Shown: positions 9,228-19,104, counted from the first letter of the stretch. The stretch is DNA of 49,862 bases from Oceanospirillum sanctuarii (GCF_002150805.1 NZ_MTBA01000002.1:1-49862), one strand, 5' to 3'. Notes: generated by a model not told the origin, from the sequence alone. Numbers and translations: made by a program.

Positions 9228-9662
9228 CTAACCTTTATGATCGGAAGAGGGGGACTTATCAGAGGTGGTTGCAGAAGATGCCGGAGCCGATGGCGTGGTA
9301 CCAAACGGGCCTTCATCTTCCGGGCGAACCTGAGCAACAGGAGCATCCTGCTCAACAGCCTGTACAGGCTTGGATTCAGCAGTATCCGGCGTTGTCGGCT
9401 GAGGACCGGCACTTTCCGTAATACTCTGCTCCTGTTTGCGCAACGTTTCTTCCAGCTTACGGCGATTTTCCTCAAGCTGACGCTGCATCTCTTCCATGTG
9501 TAACTGCTGATTCACTTCCTGCTGAATCGAGCTGAACCCTTGCTTGATACGACCGATCCACATACCCGCAGTACGGGCAGCTTTCGGCAGACGCTCCGGC
9601 CCCAACACCAGAAGTGCCAGAATGCCGATGACGATAAGTTCAAAGAAACCAATATCAAACAT
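9228..9662 (-). CDS. tatB: Sec-independent protein translocase TatB
   Basis: TatB partners TatC in the twin-arginine receptor complex. The 144-residue protein starts with a single transmembrane helix (MFDIGFFELIVIGILALLVL), followed by the conserved GPERLPKAAR hinge and amphipathic helix, a glutamine- and arginine-rich coiled region (about 50-85), and a disordered Pro/Ser/Thr-rich tail. It lies 17 bases after tatA and two bases before tatC, with the usual order. Confidence 0.96.
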   Translation of the reverse strand: MFDIGFFELIVIGILALLVLGPERLPKAARTAGMWIGRIKQGFSSIQQEVNQQLHMEEMQRQLEENRRKLEETLRKQEQSITESAGPQPTTPDTAESKPVQAVEQDAPVAQVRPEDEGPFGTTPSAPASSATTSDKSPSSDHKG

Positions 9663-9679
9663 GTGCGGGGCTCACCCAG

Positions 9680-9919
9680 TTACTTTTTCTGTTCAGTTTT
9701 TTCAGCAGTGCTGTCGATCACAGAGTCTGCTTCTTTCTTCTCGATAGAAGCCTGATCCGCTTTATCAGCATCTTTCTCAGGATTGTTTACCGCTTCTTTA
9801 AAACCTTTCACGGCACCACCCAGATCACTACCGACGTTACGCAGTTTTTTGGTTCCGAAAATCAGGATGATAATGCCCAGAACAATCAGTAACTGCCAAA
9901 TGCTGATACCACCTAACAT
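9680..9919 (-). CDS. tatA: Sec-independent protein translocase TatA
   Basis: Pore-forming Tat subunit that polymerises around the TatBC-substrate complex. The 79 residues contain a short N-terminal membrane helix ([17 protein letters not shown]), the [14 protein letters not shown] hinge and amphipathic helix, then a lysine- and glutamate-rich tail. First gene of tatABC; the 122 bases between it and hisE hold two adjacent hairpins. Confidence 0.96.
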   Translation of the reverse strand: MLGGISIWQLLIVLGIIILIFGTKKLRNVGSDLGGAVKGFKEAVNNPEKDADKADQASIEKKEADSVIDSTAEKTEQKK

Positions 9920-9944
9920 AGTGTTTACTCCCGTAAGTTCAAAA

Positions 9945-9976
9945 CTAACGCCTGGCGTTAGCCACTGAAATCAGTG
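9945..9976 (-). promoter_or_regulatory. paired hairpins in the hisE-tatA interval
   Basis: Two perfect dyads lie side by side: CTAACGCC-T-GGCGTTAG (9945-9961) and CACTGA-AA-TCAGTG (9963-9976). On the minus strand the CTAACG stem comes second and is followed by TTTT, so it could act as a weak terminator or processing site between hisE and tatA; alternatively these are operators for the tat genes. Confidence 0.45.
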
Positions 9977-10041
9977 TTTATTCTTGTGTCTTTCCTGCTG
10001 TATTCCTGCCGTCTTATTCAGGCCCGGAATAGGTCAGAAGC

Positions 10042-10374
10042 TCAGGACTTCTGGCGGGATGCTTTCTCTTCGATACCCGACATGCCGAAACGGCGCGCCA
10101 GCTCATCCAGAACTGCCTGTGGTGACTGACCAAGATGGGACAGTGCAACCAGACTGTGGAACCAAAGATCCGCGGTTTCATAAACCACATCGCTGACATC
10201 GCCGGAACGCTCCGCATCTTTCGCCGCGATAATGGTTTCCGTGGCCTCTTCACCCACTTTTTCCAGAATTTTGTTCAGGCCTTTATGGTGAAGCTGGGCA
10301 ACGTAAGAGGTGTCCGGATCTGCATTACGACGCTCCGCTAAAATATCACCTAATTGTTGCAGTACTTCACTCAT
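10042..10374 (-). CDS. hisE: phosphoribosyl-ATP pyrophosphatase
   Basis: Hydrolyses phosphoribosyl-ATP to phosphoribosyl-AMP and pyrophosphate, the second step of histidine synthesis (cytosolic). The 110-residue all-alpha MazG-like protein has the metal-binding [13 protein letters not shown] motif (about 41-53) and a second acidic helix ([14 protein letters not shown]). It is a stand-alone HisE, not fused to HisI. Related genomes often have hisI immediately upstream, between ubiB and hisE; here that interval (10375-10580) is only 206 bases and has no HisI-like sequence, so the next enzyme must be encoded elsewhere. Confidence 0.95.
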   Translation of the reverse strand: MSEVLQQLGDILAERRNADPDTSYVAQLHHKGLNKILEKVGEEATETIIAAKDAERSGDVSDVVYETADLWFHSLVALSHLGQSPQAVLDELARRFGMSGIEEKASRQKS

Positions 10375-10580
10375 CGGTCTCAGCCTTATCTTGCGTGTTT
10401 ATATGAAACGGCAGCGTTAAATCTACCGTATCGGAATAAGCCGTATAATAAATAATGTCGCTCTAAATAACTGTTTTCTAACGGTTGTTCTGAACCAATC
10501 AGTCAAACAAGCTGACGCCCAAGCATAATAGAATTTTCTATCACACACCATGCCTAAAAAGGCTGGGAGAATTGCCCGAT

Positions 10581-12212
10581 TTATCGGCGAACCAGGAAGA
10601 AGACACCCAGCGCCATCAGAGCCTGCGCCTCTGCCGGTAGCTGCTGCAACCAGGGCAGACCATCACTGGCGACAAAGACACCAGATAGCAGCAACAACCA
10701 CCCCAGCGAAGAGGATTTCTTCTTACTGCGGGTTTTAGAGCTGTCCACCAGTTCCTGTAAAAGAGCTTCCTGACGTAGCTGACGCTCTTCGGTTTTACGA
10801 ATTTGATCCAGCGCCCCGTACACCATATTCGGCAGTTCAGGTGCCTGCTCCATCCAGTCCGGGAACTGACTGCGGATATTTTTCCACACCCCTTTTGGCC
10901 CCATGCGCTGCTTCATCCAGTTTTCCAGATAAGGCTTGGCGGTGCTCCAGAGATCCAGATCCGGATACAGCTGACGACCCAGACCTTCAATATTGAGCAG
11001 GGTTTTCTGCAGCAGCACCAGCTGGGGCTGAACTTCCATATTAAAACGGCGGGCAGTCTGAAACAGACCAAGCAGCACCTGACCGAAGGAGATCTCTTTC
11101 AGGGGCTTCTCAAAAATCGGTTCACATACCGAGCGTATCGCAGTGGCAAACTCATTCACCCGGGTGCCTTCACCGACCCAGCCGGATTCGATATGCAGAC
11201 GCGCCACTTCGTAGTAATCCTGTCGGAAAAACGCCAACAGATTACGGGCCAGATAGTGCTGATCTTCTTCTGACAGACTGCCGACAATACCGCAGTCGAT
11301 ACCGATATATTGCGGGTCGTGAGGATGTTTTTCCGAGATAAAAATATTACCCGGGTGCATATCCGCGTGGAAAAAGTTATCGCGGAACACCTGAGTAAAG
11401 AACACCTCTACCCCACGTTCTGCCAGCTTTTTCATATCGGTGCCGTTGGCGATCAGAGCATCCACTTCCGCCACCGGAATACCGTAGATACGCTCCTGAA
11501 CCATCACATTACGACGGGTCATTTCCCAATAGACCTGGGGTACGTAAAGTGCTGGTGAACCTTCAAAGTTACGGCGAAGCTGAGAGGTATTAGCAGCTTC
11601 TTTCTGCAGATCCAGCTCATCAAACAGGGTGGATTCGTAATCTTTAACAATCGCCACCGGATGCAGACGACGGGCTTCCGGTACCCAGTAGTTCAGGGTG
11701 TAAGCCAGGGTATAGAGCAGCTTAACGTCTTTTTTCAGTACCTTACGGATACCGGGACGAATCACTTTAACAACAACCTGCTCACCGGTATTCAGTTGGG
11801 CAGCGTGTACCTGAGCCATCGATGCCGAGGCCATAGGCTCACGTTCAAAGCTCTTGAAGAGTTCACCCACCGACATGCCCAGTGCCGTCTCAATCTCTTT
11901 TACCGCCACATGGCTGGCAAAAGGTGGCACCTGATCCTGCAGCTTCTTCAGCTCATCGGCGACATCATCCGGCAGCAGATCCCGACGGGTAGACAGCATC
12001 TGGCCGAACTTAATAAAGATGGGACCTAGCTCTTCTAAAGCCAGTCGAAGGCGTTCACCACGACTCTTTTTGCCCACCGGCAGAATACGCATCGGGTTAA
12101 GGCGCAATAACAGCACTGCAAACCAGGGCAGGCGATCTTCCGGAATCAGACTGTCTAAGCGGTAACGGCTGAAGACAAAAATGATTTTAAACAGACGAAG
12201 CAGACGGGACAC
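10581..12212 (-). CDS. ubiB: ubiquinone biosynthesis protein kinase-like UbiB
   Basis: Atypical ABC1/ADCK family ATPase needed for ubiquinone synthesis, at the inner membrane. The 543 residues contain the family's KFGQ motif ([14 protein letters not shown]), the alanine-rich loop replacing the normal kinase glycine loop ([10 protein letters not shown]), a catalytic HADMHPGN segment, and two C-terminal hydrophobic segments that anchor the protein. The start is GTG at 12212, with CCGGAG five bases upstream; it follows ubiJ by 12 bases. Order ubiE-ubiJ-ubiB matches the standard cluster. Confidence 0.96.
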   Translation of the reverse strand: MSRLLRLFKIIFVFSRYRLDSLIPEDRLPWFAVLLLRLNPMRILPVGKKSRGERLRLALEELGPIFIKFGQMLSTRRDLLPDDVADELKKLQDQVPPFASHVAVKEIETALGMSVGELFKSFEREPMASASMAQVHAAQLNTGEQVVVKVIRPGIRKVLKKDVKLLYTLAYTLNYWVPEARRLHPVAIVKDYESTLFDELDLQKEAANTSQLRRNFEGSPALYVPQVYWEMTRRNVMVQERIYGIPVAEVDALIANGTDMKKLAERGVEVFFTQVFRDNFFHADMHPGNIFISEKHPHDPQYIGIDCGIVGSLSEEDQHYLARNLLAFFRQDYYEVARLHIESGWVGEGTRVNEFATAIRSVCEPIFEKPLKEISFGQVLLGLFQTARRFNMEVQPQLVLLQKTLLNIEGLGRQLYPDLDLWSTAKPYLENWMKQRMGPKGVWKNIRSQFPDWMEQAPELPNMVYGALDQIRKTEERQLRQEALLQELVDSSKTRSKKKSSSLGWLLLLSGVFVASDGLPWLQQLPAEAQALMALGVFFLVRR

Positions 12213-12224
12213 GGTGACTCCGGA

Positions 12225-12965
12225 TTATTGATCAGATTCTGACGGCGAAGAGGTTTCCGCAGATGAAGACGGTGTTGATGAACTTGATGATGCAGACGAA
12301 AGCGAAGCAAGCTGTTGCTGCAAACGCTCGATACGGGCACTCAGACGATCCACACTACGACGGGTATTGAGCACGCCATCGCTGTAACCTTTCAGCTCGG
12401 CTTCCGCAGGTAATAGCGCCAGCTCATGCTGCAGATATTCCTGCCAGTCCTGCATTGCGGTTTTACCCAGCCCCGCACGCCAGCGGGCAAAGCCCGCCAA
12501 AGGAGCAGACAACAGGGCGGTCGGTACCACACCGATCAGTTTTTCACTGACAGAGACCAGATCAAGATCCAGTGTCGAGGTCACCTTCTGCAGTTTGCGC
12601 ACCAGACCGGTATCGCCCCGCAGGGTCAGCGTGCCTTCAAACAGCAGGGCTTCCCGGCGGTCTCCCGCCAGCATAAAGCGGGCAAAATCATTCAGGCTGC
12701 CTTCCACCTCAGCATCAACCGGCAAGGGCTGATCGACCTGGTCAGCACTGACGGAAGCATCCAGTTCCAGATGCAAACCCAGCTCTGACGGCCAGATCAG
12801 AATCGCGATCTCTGGCTGTGTGCAATGAACGCGAATCACTTTTCCGGCCATTGCGCCCAGCTGTGAAAGTGCAGACGCATCACGTTTCAGCAGAGGATTG
12901 ATCAGCTGCTCCGCGCTTTCCAGCGCACCATGGAGCAGCATTCCGGTCGGCAGACTGATGGTCAT
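12225..12965 (-). CDS. ubiJ: ubiquinone biosynthesis accessory factor UbiJ (SCP2 domain)
   Basis: UbiJ binds ubiquinone intermediates through an SCP2 lipid-binding domain and, with UbiK, supports the soluble Ubi complex. The 246-residue protein has the SCP2-like N-terminal half (about 20-120), a middle part ending near 205 and a C-terminal coiled coil (RLSARIERLQQQLASL), then a serine-rich tail of about 25 residues. The identification rests partly on position: it starts one base after the ubiE stop and ends 12 bases before ubiB. Confidence 0.9.
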   Translation of the reverse strand: MTISLPTGMLLHGALESAEQLINPLLKRDASALSQLGAMAGKVIRVHCTQPEIAILIWPSELGLHLELDASVSADQVDQPLPVDAEVEGSLNDFARFMLAGDRREALLFEGTLTLRGDTGLVRKLQKVTSTLDLDLVSVSEKLIGVVPTALLSAPLAGFARWRAGLGKTAMQDWQEYLQHELALLPAEAELKGYSDGVLNTRRSVDRLSARIERLQQQLASLSSASSSSSTPSSSAETSSPSESDQ

Positions 12966-12966
12966 A

Positions 12967-13728
12967 TCAGAGTTTTACACCACGGTGCAGGGCAACGATG
13001 CCACTGGTCATGTTGTGATATTCCACACGGGACAGACCCGCATCTTCCATCATGCCCTTCAGGGTTTCCTGATCCGGGTGCATACGGATCGACTCAGCCA
13101 GGTAGCGATAGCTTTCCGAGTCATTGGTCACCAGCTTGCCCATAAACGGCAGCGCGGTGAAGGAGTAAGTATCGTAGATCTTGCTCATCACCGGATTGGT
13201 CGGCTTGGAGAATTCCAGCACCAGCAGACGACCGCCCGGCTTCAAAATACGAGCCATGGAGCGCAGCGCTTTGTCTTTGTCGGTAACGTTACGCAGGCCG
13301 AAAGCGATGGTGATGCAATCAAAGGTGTTATCCGGGAATGGCAGGCATTCAGCGTTTGCCTGTACAAATTCCACGTTACCGCTGCAGCCTTTGTCCAGTA
13401 GCTTGTCACGACCCACTTTCAGCATGGAATCATTGATGTCTGCCAGAACCACACGACCATCTTTTCCCACCAGTCGGGAGAACTTCAACGTCAGGTCACC
13501 GGTACCACCGGCAATATCCAGTACGCTGTTGCCCTGACGTACGCCACTCATCTCGATGGTCATACGCTTCCACAGGCGGTGAATGCCCATGGACATCAGG
13601 TCATTCATCAGGTCATATTTTGCGGCGACTGAGTGGAAAACCTCAGCTACTTTACCCGCCTTCTCTTCAACACCAACCTGCTGATAACCAAAGTGGGTGG
13701 TTTGATTTTCCTTTTCTGACTCGGACAT
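12967..13728 (-). CDS. ubiE: demethylmenaquinone / 2-methoxy-6-polyprenyl-1,4-benzoquinol methyltransferase
   Basis: SAM-dependent C-methyltransferase of ubiquinone (and menaquinone) synthesis. The 253 residues include the UbiE signatures: [22 protein letters not shown], split here as YDLMNDLMS and HRLWKR; the SAM motif DIAGGTGDL; and the late [10 protein letters not shown] and LEFSKP motifs. First gene of ubiE-ubiJ-ubiB. The 98 bases upstream, to the DUF971 gene, show no clear terminator. Confidence 0.97.
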   Translation of the reverse strand: MSESEKENQTTHFGYQQVGVEEKAGKVAEVFHSVAAKYDLMNDLMSMGIHRLWKRMTIEMSGVRQGNSVLDIAGGTGDLTLKFSRLVGKDGRVVLADINDSMLKVGRDKLLDKGCSGNVEFVQANAECLPFPDNTFDCITIAFGLRNVTDKDKALRSMARILKPGGRLLVLEFSKPTNPVMSKIYDTYSFTALPFMGKLVTNDSESYRYLAESIRMHPDQETLKGMMEDAGLSRVEYHNMTSGIVALHRGVKL

Positions 13729-13826
13729 GACAAAACCTTTGCTTTCAAAATTGGCGACATTGTAAACCGGTCCGCACGCTTTGTCTTTGCCTGACGGTTC
13801 GATGCCGGACGCTAAAAATCAAACCC

Positions 13827-14234
13827 TTACAATTGTTTGATAGAGATCAGCGAGGGTTCACGGCTTGCGCCCGCCTCTTCCATGCGGCGCAGATAATCTT
13901 TCCAGAACGCCTCTTTATGACGGCCCAGTTCATAGAGGTATTCCCAGGCATAAAGACCGGAATCATGGCCGTCATCGAAACAGATCTTGATGGCATAACT
14001 GCCGGAAGGCTGCATATCCAGAACACGGACTTCCTTTTTACCGGTCTGCAGAGTTTCCTGACCGGCACCGTGGCCACGGACTTCTGCCGATGGTGAATAA
14101 ACCCGCAGCAACTCAGCTTCCAGCTCAAGCTTAGTGCCATCGGCATAGCTCAGTTCCAGCATATTGGCTGACTTACGGTAGTTGATATTGGAAGGAACCT
14201 GCGATTTTGGGGTTTGCGAATCTTTGAGGCTCAT
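13827..14234 (-). CDS. DUF971 (gamma-butyrobetaine hydroxylase-like N-terminal domain) protein
   Basis: A 135-residue protein consisting of a single DUF971 domain, with the family's typical WEYLYELG segment (YAWEYLYELGRHKEAFWKD, near 95-113) and a D-GHDSGLYAWEYL stretch before it. The same fold forms the N-terminal domain of gamma-butyrobetaine hydroxylase; stand-alone proteins have no settled function, though links to iron-sulfur or redox proteins have been proposed. It sits downstream of hslU as in Pseudomonas, but beyond the hslU terminator, so it may have its own promoter. Confidence 0.85.
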   Translation of the reverse strand: MSLKDSQTPKSQVPSNINYRKSANMLELSYADGTKLELEAELLRVYSPSAEVRGHGAGQETLQTGKKEVRVLDMQPSGSYAIKICFDDGHDSGLYAWEYLYELGRHKEAFWKDYLRRMEEAGASREPSLISIKQL

Positions 14235-14290
14235 TTTCTTTCCTCCGCATCAGTATGAGACCGATGCTCGACGTATACGACGGCTAAACA

Positions 14291-14320
14291 CAAAAAAGCC
14301 GGTTGCGGGCAACCGGCTTA
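14291..14320 (-). terminator. intrinsic terminator after hslVU
   Basis: A perfect stem AAGCCGGTTGC/GCAACCGGCTT with a two-base centre is followed on the minus strand by a T run (A run 14292-14297), 16 bases past the hslU stop. Confidence 0.85.
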
Positions 14321-14335
14321 TGATCAGATCAGAAC

Positions 14336-15661
14336 TTACAGAATAAAGCGGCTCAGATCTTCATCCATCGCCAGATCATTCAGCTGCTTGTTCACATAAT
14401 CGGTATCGATAGTGACCTTGTTCTGAATATCGGCCGCCTCGAAGGAGATACTCTCCAGCAGACGCTCCATTACCGTATGCAGACGGCGGGCACCAATATT
14501 TTCTGTGCCTTCGTTCACCTGATAAGCGATCTCTGCGATACGGCTGATGCCATCTTCGGTGAATTCGATATCCAGACCTTCGGTTTTCATCAGCTCCTGA
14601 TACTGAACCGTCAGCGCTGCCTTAGGCTCAGTCAGAATGCGCTTGAAGTCATCCGGGGTCAGAGCGCTCAGTTCAACACGGATCGGCAGACGGCCCTGCA
14701 GCTCAGGAATCAGATCCGACGGCTTACTCAGATGGAAGGCACCGGAAGCGATAAACAGAATGTGATCTGTTTTCACCATACCGTGCTTGGTAGAAACCGT
14801 GCTGCCTTCGATCAGCGGCAGCAGATCACGCTGCACACCCTCACGGGAAACGTCTGCACCGCCAGCTTCACCACGCTTGGCAACTTTATCGATCTCATCG
14901 ATAAAGACGATACCGTTCTGCTCAACCGTATCTACCACCTGAGACTTCAGCTCGTCTTCGTTAACCAGCTTAGCGGCTTCTTCATCGGTCGCCTGGCGCA
15001 GAGCATCTTTAACCTTCAGCTTGCGCTTTTTGGTACGTTCATTAGACAGGTTAGAGAACATGCTCTGCAGCTGACTGGTCATCTCTTCCATGCCAGGAGG
15101 CGCCATAATCTCAACACCGACCTGAGGTGCAGCTACATCGATCTCGATCTCTTTGTCATCCAGATCGCCTTCGCGCAGTTTCTTACGGAAAACCTGACGG
15201 GTAGAGCTGTCACGGGCAGGCTCTTCTTCACCGAAACCGGCACGCGGTGGTGGCAGCAATGCATCCAGAATGCGCTCTTCGGCAGCTTCTTCGGCACGGA
15301 AACGTACGCGCTTCATCTCCTGCTCGCGCAGCATCTTCATCGCCATATCAGTCAGATCACGGATGATGGTTTCCACATCACGACCGACATAACCCACTTC
15401 GGTGAACTTGGTTGCTTCAACCTTGATAAAAGGGGCATTAGCCAGTTTGGCCAGACGACGGGCGATCTCGGTTTTACCGACACCGGTCGGGCCGATCATC
15501 AGAATGTTCTTAGGGGTAACTTCGGTACGCAGCTCAGGATCCAGCTGCATACGACGCCAGCGGTTACGCAGTGCGATCGCTACAGCGCGCTTGGCATCAG
15601 CCTGACCGACAATAAAGCGGTCCAGTTCAGAAACGATTTCACGAGGTGTCATCTGAGACAT
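14336..15661 (-). CDS. hslU: ATP-dependent protease ATPase subunit HslU (ClpY)
   Basis: Hexameric AAA+ unfoldase that feeds substrates to the HslV peptidase. In the 441-residue reading from ATG 15661 the Walker A motif GPTGVGKT lies at 57-64 and Walker B is VFIDEID; the intermediate I domain and the C-terminal tail ending LSRFIL, which activates HslV, are intact. An in-frame GTG at 15670 would add three residues; I prefer the ATG because [14 protein letters not shown] matches family N-termini and AGTGGA precedes it. Follows hslV by about 110 bases, probably cotranscribed. Confidence 0.97.
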   Translation of the reverse strand: MSQMTPREIVSELDRFIVGQADAKRAVAIALRNRWRRMQLDPELRTEVTPKNILMIGPTGVGKTEIARRLAKLANAPFIKVEATKFTEVGYVGRDVETIIRDLTDMAMKMLREQEMKRVRFRAEEAAEERILDALLPPPRAGFGEEEPARDSSTRQVFRKKLREGDLDDKEIEIDVAAPQVGVEIMAPPGMEEMTSQLQSMFSNLSNERTKKRKLKVKDALRQATDEEAAKLVNEDELKSQVVDTVEQNGIVFIDEIDKVAKRGEAGGADVSREGVQRDLLPLIEGSTVSTKHGMVKTDHILFIASGAFHLSKPSDLIPELQGRLPIRVELSALTPDDFKRILTEPKAALTVQYQELMKTEGLDIEFTEDGISRIAEIAYQVNEGTENIGARRLHTVMERLLESISFEAADIQNKVTIDTDYVNKQLNDLAMDEDLSRFIL

Positions 15662-15770
15662 AACATCCACTCTTTAAATTTTAAGATTCAGATTTCAGGA
15701 CAACCCTGCTGCCGGTGACGCTGGCTACCTTCAGGGTGATCCGCTTTCAGCGCTTAATAATCAGCAATGA

Positions 15771-16295
15771 TTACCAGGACAGCTCTTCGATAGTTGGCGA
15801 ATGGTTGGTGAAGACACAGATATCACCGGCCATCTGCAGACTTTTCTCAACAATTTCCTGCGCACTCATATCGGTATTTTCATGCAGGGCACGGCCTGCT
15901 GCCAAAGCAAAGTTACCGCCGGAACCGATAGAAACCACACCATGCTCAGGCTCAACCACATCACCGGTACCTGAGATCACCAGTGTTGCCGTGTGATCTG
16001 CCACAATCAGCATCGCTTCCAGACGACGCAGCGCACGGTCGGTACGCCAGTCTTTCGCCATCTCAACCGCAGCGCGGGTCAACTGACCGGAGTGCTTCTC
16101 CAGTTGAGACTCAAAACGCTCAAAAAGAGTAAACGCATCTGCTGTACCACCGGCAAAACCAGCCAGTACCTGATTGCGGTAAAGGCGACGCACTTTGCGT
16201 GCATTGCCTTTCATTACGGTATTGCCCAGAGAAACCTGACCGTCACCGCCCAGTACCACCTGATTGTCACGACGTACAGCTACAATCGTAGTCAT
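15771..16295 (-). CDS. hslV: ATP-dependent protease peptidase subunit HslV (ClpQ)
   Basis: Threonine peptidase of the HslUV complex, forming a double hexameric ring. The 174-residue protein begins MTTIVAVRR, so Met removal exposes the catalytic N-terminal threonine; [23 protein letters not shown] is the proteasome-like signature. First gene of hslVU, preceded by a heat-shock-type promoter and a leader of about 150 bases. Confidence 0.97.
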   Translation of the reverse strand: MTTIVAVRRDNQVVLGGDGQVSLGNTVMKGNARKVRRLYRNQVLAGFAGGTADAFTLFERFESQLEKHSGQLTRAAVEMAKDWRTDRALRRLEAMLIVADHTATLVISGTGDVVEPEHGVVSIGSGGNFALAAGRALHENTDMSAQEIVEKSLQMAGDICVFTNHSPTIEELSW

Positions 16296-16458
16296 CTGCT
16301 ACTCCAAATAGATTTGAAAAGACCTGATTTGTTAGTTCTCAGACCTTATTCAGAAACACGCGCTGGCTTCCCGCTTCCCTACAAACTGATACCGCTTACC
16401 TGAGCAGGAAACCAACCTGAAAACTGTTGGAAAGGCGTTCTGCCTTCCGAACGATTTT

Positions 16459-16487
16459 AGATGGTGGTAACCCCTGAAAATTTCAAG
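16459..16487 (-). promoter_or_regulatory. sigma-32-like heat-shock promoter of hslVU
   Basis: On the minus strand CTTGAA (complement of 16482-16487) is followed after 15 bases by CACCATCT (complement of 16459-16466). This agrees with the sigma-32 consensus CTTGAA / CCCCATNT, with seven of eight -10 positions matching, and precedes an operon known to be heat-induced in other bacteria. Confidence 0.65.
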
Positions 16488-16507
16488 CTTTTAAGCGTCT
16501 GAAACGC

Positions 16508-16550
16508 AAAAAGCCGTTAATTGTTCCTCTCAGAGCAATTAACGGCTTTT
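16508..16550 (-). terminator. terminator after the argS-SPOR unit
   Basis: A 15-base stem (AAAAGCCGTTAATTG and its complement) with a 12-base loop lies about 45 bases past the SPOR gene stop; on the minus strand the closing arm ends CTTTTTGC. Confidence 0.75.
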
Positions 16551-16592
16551 CATAACAGCCTGTCAGGCTGCAATTACGAGCAGATCAGAGCA

Positions 16593-17177
16593 TCACTGCT
16601 GCGGCGGCAAACGAATCAGCAACGACTGAATATTCTGTCGCGCCATCGCATCCTGAGCCATGTTCAGCTTACGACGATCCTTAAAAGGACCGATACGCAC
16701 CCGATGCCAGGTTCCGCTTTCGGTATCGATACTGGAGATACTGATCTCATAACCATCCGCTTTAAGCCGGGCCGCCAGACGATCCGCATCCGCCATCGCA
16801 CGGAAAGAACCCACCTGCAGGATATACTCCGGCAGGTTTTCAGCATCACGCGGGGTCGACTTGTACTCTTCTACGGTGTCCGTGGTCACCTCCTGCTGAG
16901 GCAGCAGGTTGTAAAAGTCGAAACGCTTACGCTCGGCATCCTGCGGGGCTTCAGCTTCAGGAGCAACCTGAGCCGGAGCTGCAGGCACCGCAGCCATTCG
17001 CGGAGCAGGGGCAACCGGGTCTTCGTCCAGCCATTCCGACAGACCAAAACCCAGCACAACGCCAAAAATCAGCCAGCTCCATGCAGGTAATTCACGACGC
17101 TGCGTGACAACTTCCTCTTCCTGACGGGGCGAAGCACCACCGCGCTTGGGTGATTTCTGGGCAAAATCCCTGCTCAT
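16593..17177 (-). CDS. FtsN-like SPOR domain protein
   Basis: A 194-residue bitopic membrane protein: basic cytosolic N-terminus, one transmembrane helix (about 33-50, WSWLIFGVVLGFGLSEWL), an Ala/Pro-rich periplasmic linker (55-82), the FDFYNLLPQQEV motif and a C-terminal SPOR domain (about 115-190) that binds denuded septal peptidoglycan. The layout is that of FtsN and its relatives, so a role at the division septum is likely. It follows argS by five bases, an arrangement shared with Pseudomonas, where it is annotated as an FtsN-like protein. I do not assign ftsN itself because the essential FtsN peptide cannot be recognised with certainty. Confidence 0.85.
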   Translation of the reverse strand: MSRDFAQKSPKRGGASPRQEEEVVTQRRELPAWSWLIFGVVLGFGLSEWLDEDPVAPAPRMAAVPAAPAQVAPEAEAPQDAERKRFDFYNLLPQQEVTTDTVEEYKSTPRDAENLPEYILQVGSFRAMADADRLAARLKADGYEISISSIDTESGTWHRVRIGPFKDRRKLNMAQDAMARQNIQSLLIRLPPQQ

Positions 17178-17182
17178 AATGC

Positions 17183-18943
17183 TTACATCTCCTCAGGTGC
17201 ACTCACACCCAACAGACCCAGACCGTTTGCCAGCACCTGACGAACCGCTTCACTCAGAGCCAGACGGGCATTACGGATCTCTGCATCTTCTTCCAGAACT
17301 TTCAGGGCGTTGTACCAGGTGTGGAAATCAGACGCCAGATCCTTCAGGAACTGAGCCATCACGTGTGGCTCATAGTTCAGGGCACAGTTTTCCAGAACCT
17401 CAGGATAACGCGCCAGCGCTACCATCAGATCTTTTTCGTAATCGCTGTCCAGTTTCTCCAGAGCAGCCAGACCTGCAGCCTGATCAAAGCTCCAGCTGTT
17501 CTCAGCCAGCTTGCGCATCACGCTGCAAACACGGGCGTGGGCATACTGGATGTAGTAAACAGGGTTGTCTTTGGACTGGGATTTCGCCAGATCCAGATCG
17601 AAATCCATGTGCTGATCAGACTTACGGCTCACGTAGAAGAAACGCGCCGCATCGTTACCCACTTCGCCACGCAGTTCACGCAGGGTCACGAAAGAACCGG
17701 AACGGGTGGACATCTGAACACGCTCAGAACCACGGTACAGAATCGCGAACTGAACCAGACGGAAATCCAGCTTCTCCAGCGGGCAACCCAGCGCCTGACA
17801 TACCGCCTTCAGACGTGGCAGGTAGCCGTGGTGGTCAGCACCAAATACGTACAGCAGCTTGTCGTAACCACGCTCAAACTTGTTGTGCATGTAAGCGATA
17901 TCGGAGGCGAAGTAAGTGGTCATGCCATTATCACGCACCACACAACGATCTTTGTCATCGCCGAAGGCGGTAGAACGGAACCATTGGGCACCGTTTTCCA
18001 CATAGATGTGACCAGCATCGGTCAGCTTTTTCAGTGCGGTTTCAACATCACCGCCACGAGTCAGAGAGCGCTCGGAGAACCACTCCTGATACTGAACACC
18101 AAACTCGCCAAGATCCTGCTCGATATCACCACGGATATCTTCCAGCGCGATATCAAATACCTGCTCGTAGGTTTCAGCACCCAGCAGCGCTTTCGCCTGA
18201 GCGATCAGACCATCAATGTGGGCTTCTTTATCACCACCTTTTGGCTCATCTGCAGGTACTCCAGCAAATACGTCAGCCGCATCACGGATCAGGGTGTCAG
18301 TAAACTGATCCTGAACCTTCTTGGAGATATCCAGAATGTAGCCGCCTTTATAGCCGTTACTTGGGAAGTCAAAGGCAACGCCGTTTGCTTCCAGATAACG
18401 CAGCCACACACTTGTTGCCAGAATATCCATCTGACGACCAGCATCGTTCACATAGTATTCACGGTGGACATCAAAACCCGCTGCAGCCAGAAAATCGGAA
18501 ACCGTTGCACCATAAGCAGCACCTCGGCCATGACCTACGTGCAGAGGGCCAGTCGGGTTAGCAGAAACAAATTCCACCTGAATCTTCTGATTACCACCGG
18601 CTTTGCTCAGACCAAACGCGTCTTTCTGAGCCAGAACGTCACCAACAACTGCAGTGATAGTCGCTGCGCTGGCAAAGAAGTTAATAAAGCCGGGACCAGC
18701 GATATCCACCTGAGTCACATTGCTGCTCTGTGGCAGAGCATCAACCAGCTTCTGCGCCAGATCGCGCGGCGCACAACCGGCAGGCTTGGCCAGCATCAGA
18801 GCAATATTGGTAGCGAAGTCACCGTGCGCCTTATCTTTGGTGTTTTCCACCATGATTCGGGGTGACAGATCAGCAGGCAGGATCTCCTGCTGTTTCAGAG
18901 AGTCAATGGCGGCACCAATTAATTCAGCAATATGTTCTTTCAT
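17183..18943 (-). CDS. argS: arginyl-tRNA synthetase
   Basis: Class I aminoacyl-tRNA synthetase charging tRNA-Arg. The 586 residues show the N-terminal tRNA D-loop recognition domain, the HIGH-type motif GPLHVGHGRGAAYG, the KMSKS-region variant VQMSTRSGSFVTL, and a C-terminal DALR anticodon-binding domain. Many ArgS lack a canonical KMSKS, as here. A good promoter lies about 85-110 bases upstream. Cotranscribed with the following SPOR gene. Confidence 0.97.
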   Translation of the reverse strand: MKEHIAELIGAAIDSLKQQEILPADLSPRIMVENTKDKAHGDFATNIALMLAKPAGCAPRDLAQKLVDALPQSSNVTQVDIAGPGFINFFASAATITAVVGDVLAQKDAFGLSKAGGNQKIQVEFVSANPTGPLHVGHGRGAAYGATVSDFLAAAGFDVHREYYVNDAGRQMDILATSVWLRYLEANGVAFDFPSNGYKGGYILDISKKVQDQFTDTLIRDAADVFAGVPADEPKGGDKEAHIDGLIAQAKALLGAETYEQVFDIALEDIRGDIEQDLGEFGVQYQEWFSERSLTRGGDVETALKKLTDAGHIYVENGAQWFRSTAFGDDKDRCVVRDNGMTTYFASDIAYMHNKFERGYDKLLYVFGADHHGYLPRLKAVCQALGCPLEKLDFRLVQFAILYRGSERVQMSTRSGSFVTLRELRGEVGNDAARFFYVSRKSDQHMDFDLDLAKSQSKDNPVYYIQYAHARVCSVMRKLAENSWSFDQAAGLAALEKLDSDYEKDLMVALARYPEVLENCALNYEPHVMAQFLKDLASDFHTWYNALKVLEEDAEIRNARLALSEAVRQVLANGLGLLGVSAPEEM

Positions 18944-18979
18944 TTCAGTCCGGATCTGCTAACCAATAAATTTACTGTC

Positions 18980-19000
18980 CGAAGCCGCTCACAGGCTTCG
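18980..19000 (-). repeat. hairpin in the argS leader
   Basis: CGAAGCC-GCTCACA-GGCTTCG is a perfect 7+7+7 stem-loop between the argS promoter and its start codon. There is no T run, so it is an mRNA leader structure rather than a terminator. Confidence 0.4.
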
Positions 19001-19025
19001 ACCCACTTATAATCAATAACCCGAC

Positions 19026-19054
19026 ATTATCATCTTTATTCAGGCGTCTGTTAA
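19026..19054 (-). promoter_or_regulatory. argS: sigma-70 promoter for argS
   Basis: On the minus strand TTAACA (complement of 19049-19054) and GATAAT (complement of 19026-19031) are separated by 17 bases, each matching five of six consensus positions. Predicted start of transcription is near 19019. Confidence 0.65.
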
Positions 19055-19104
19055 CCACAAAACCATGCTTTTACGTAATAAAAGTTAAACGACGGATCAG
19101 TGTT

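Noticed and set aside
17321-18865. A ~510-codon frame antisense to argS, and similar ones opposite mrcA, hslU and ribB
   Set aside because: All lie entirely within well-supported genes, lack domains and have no consistent ribosome sites.
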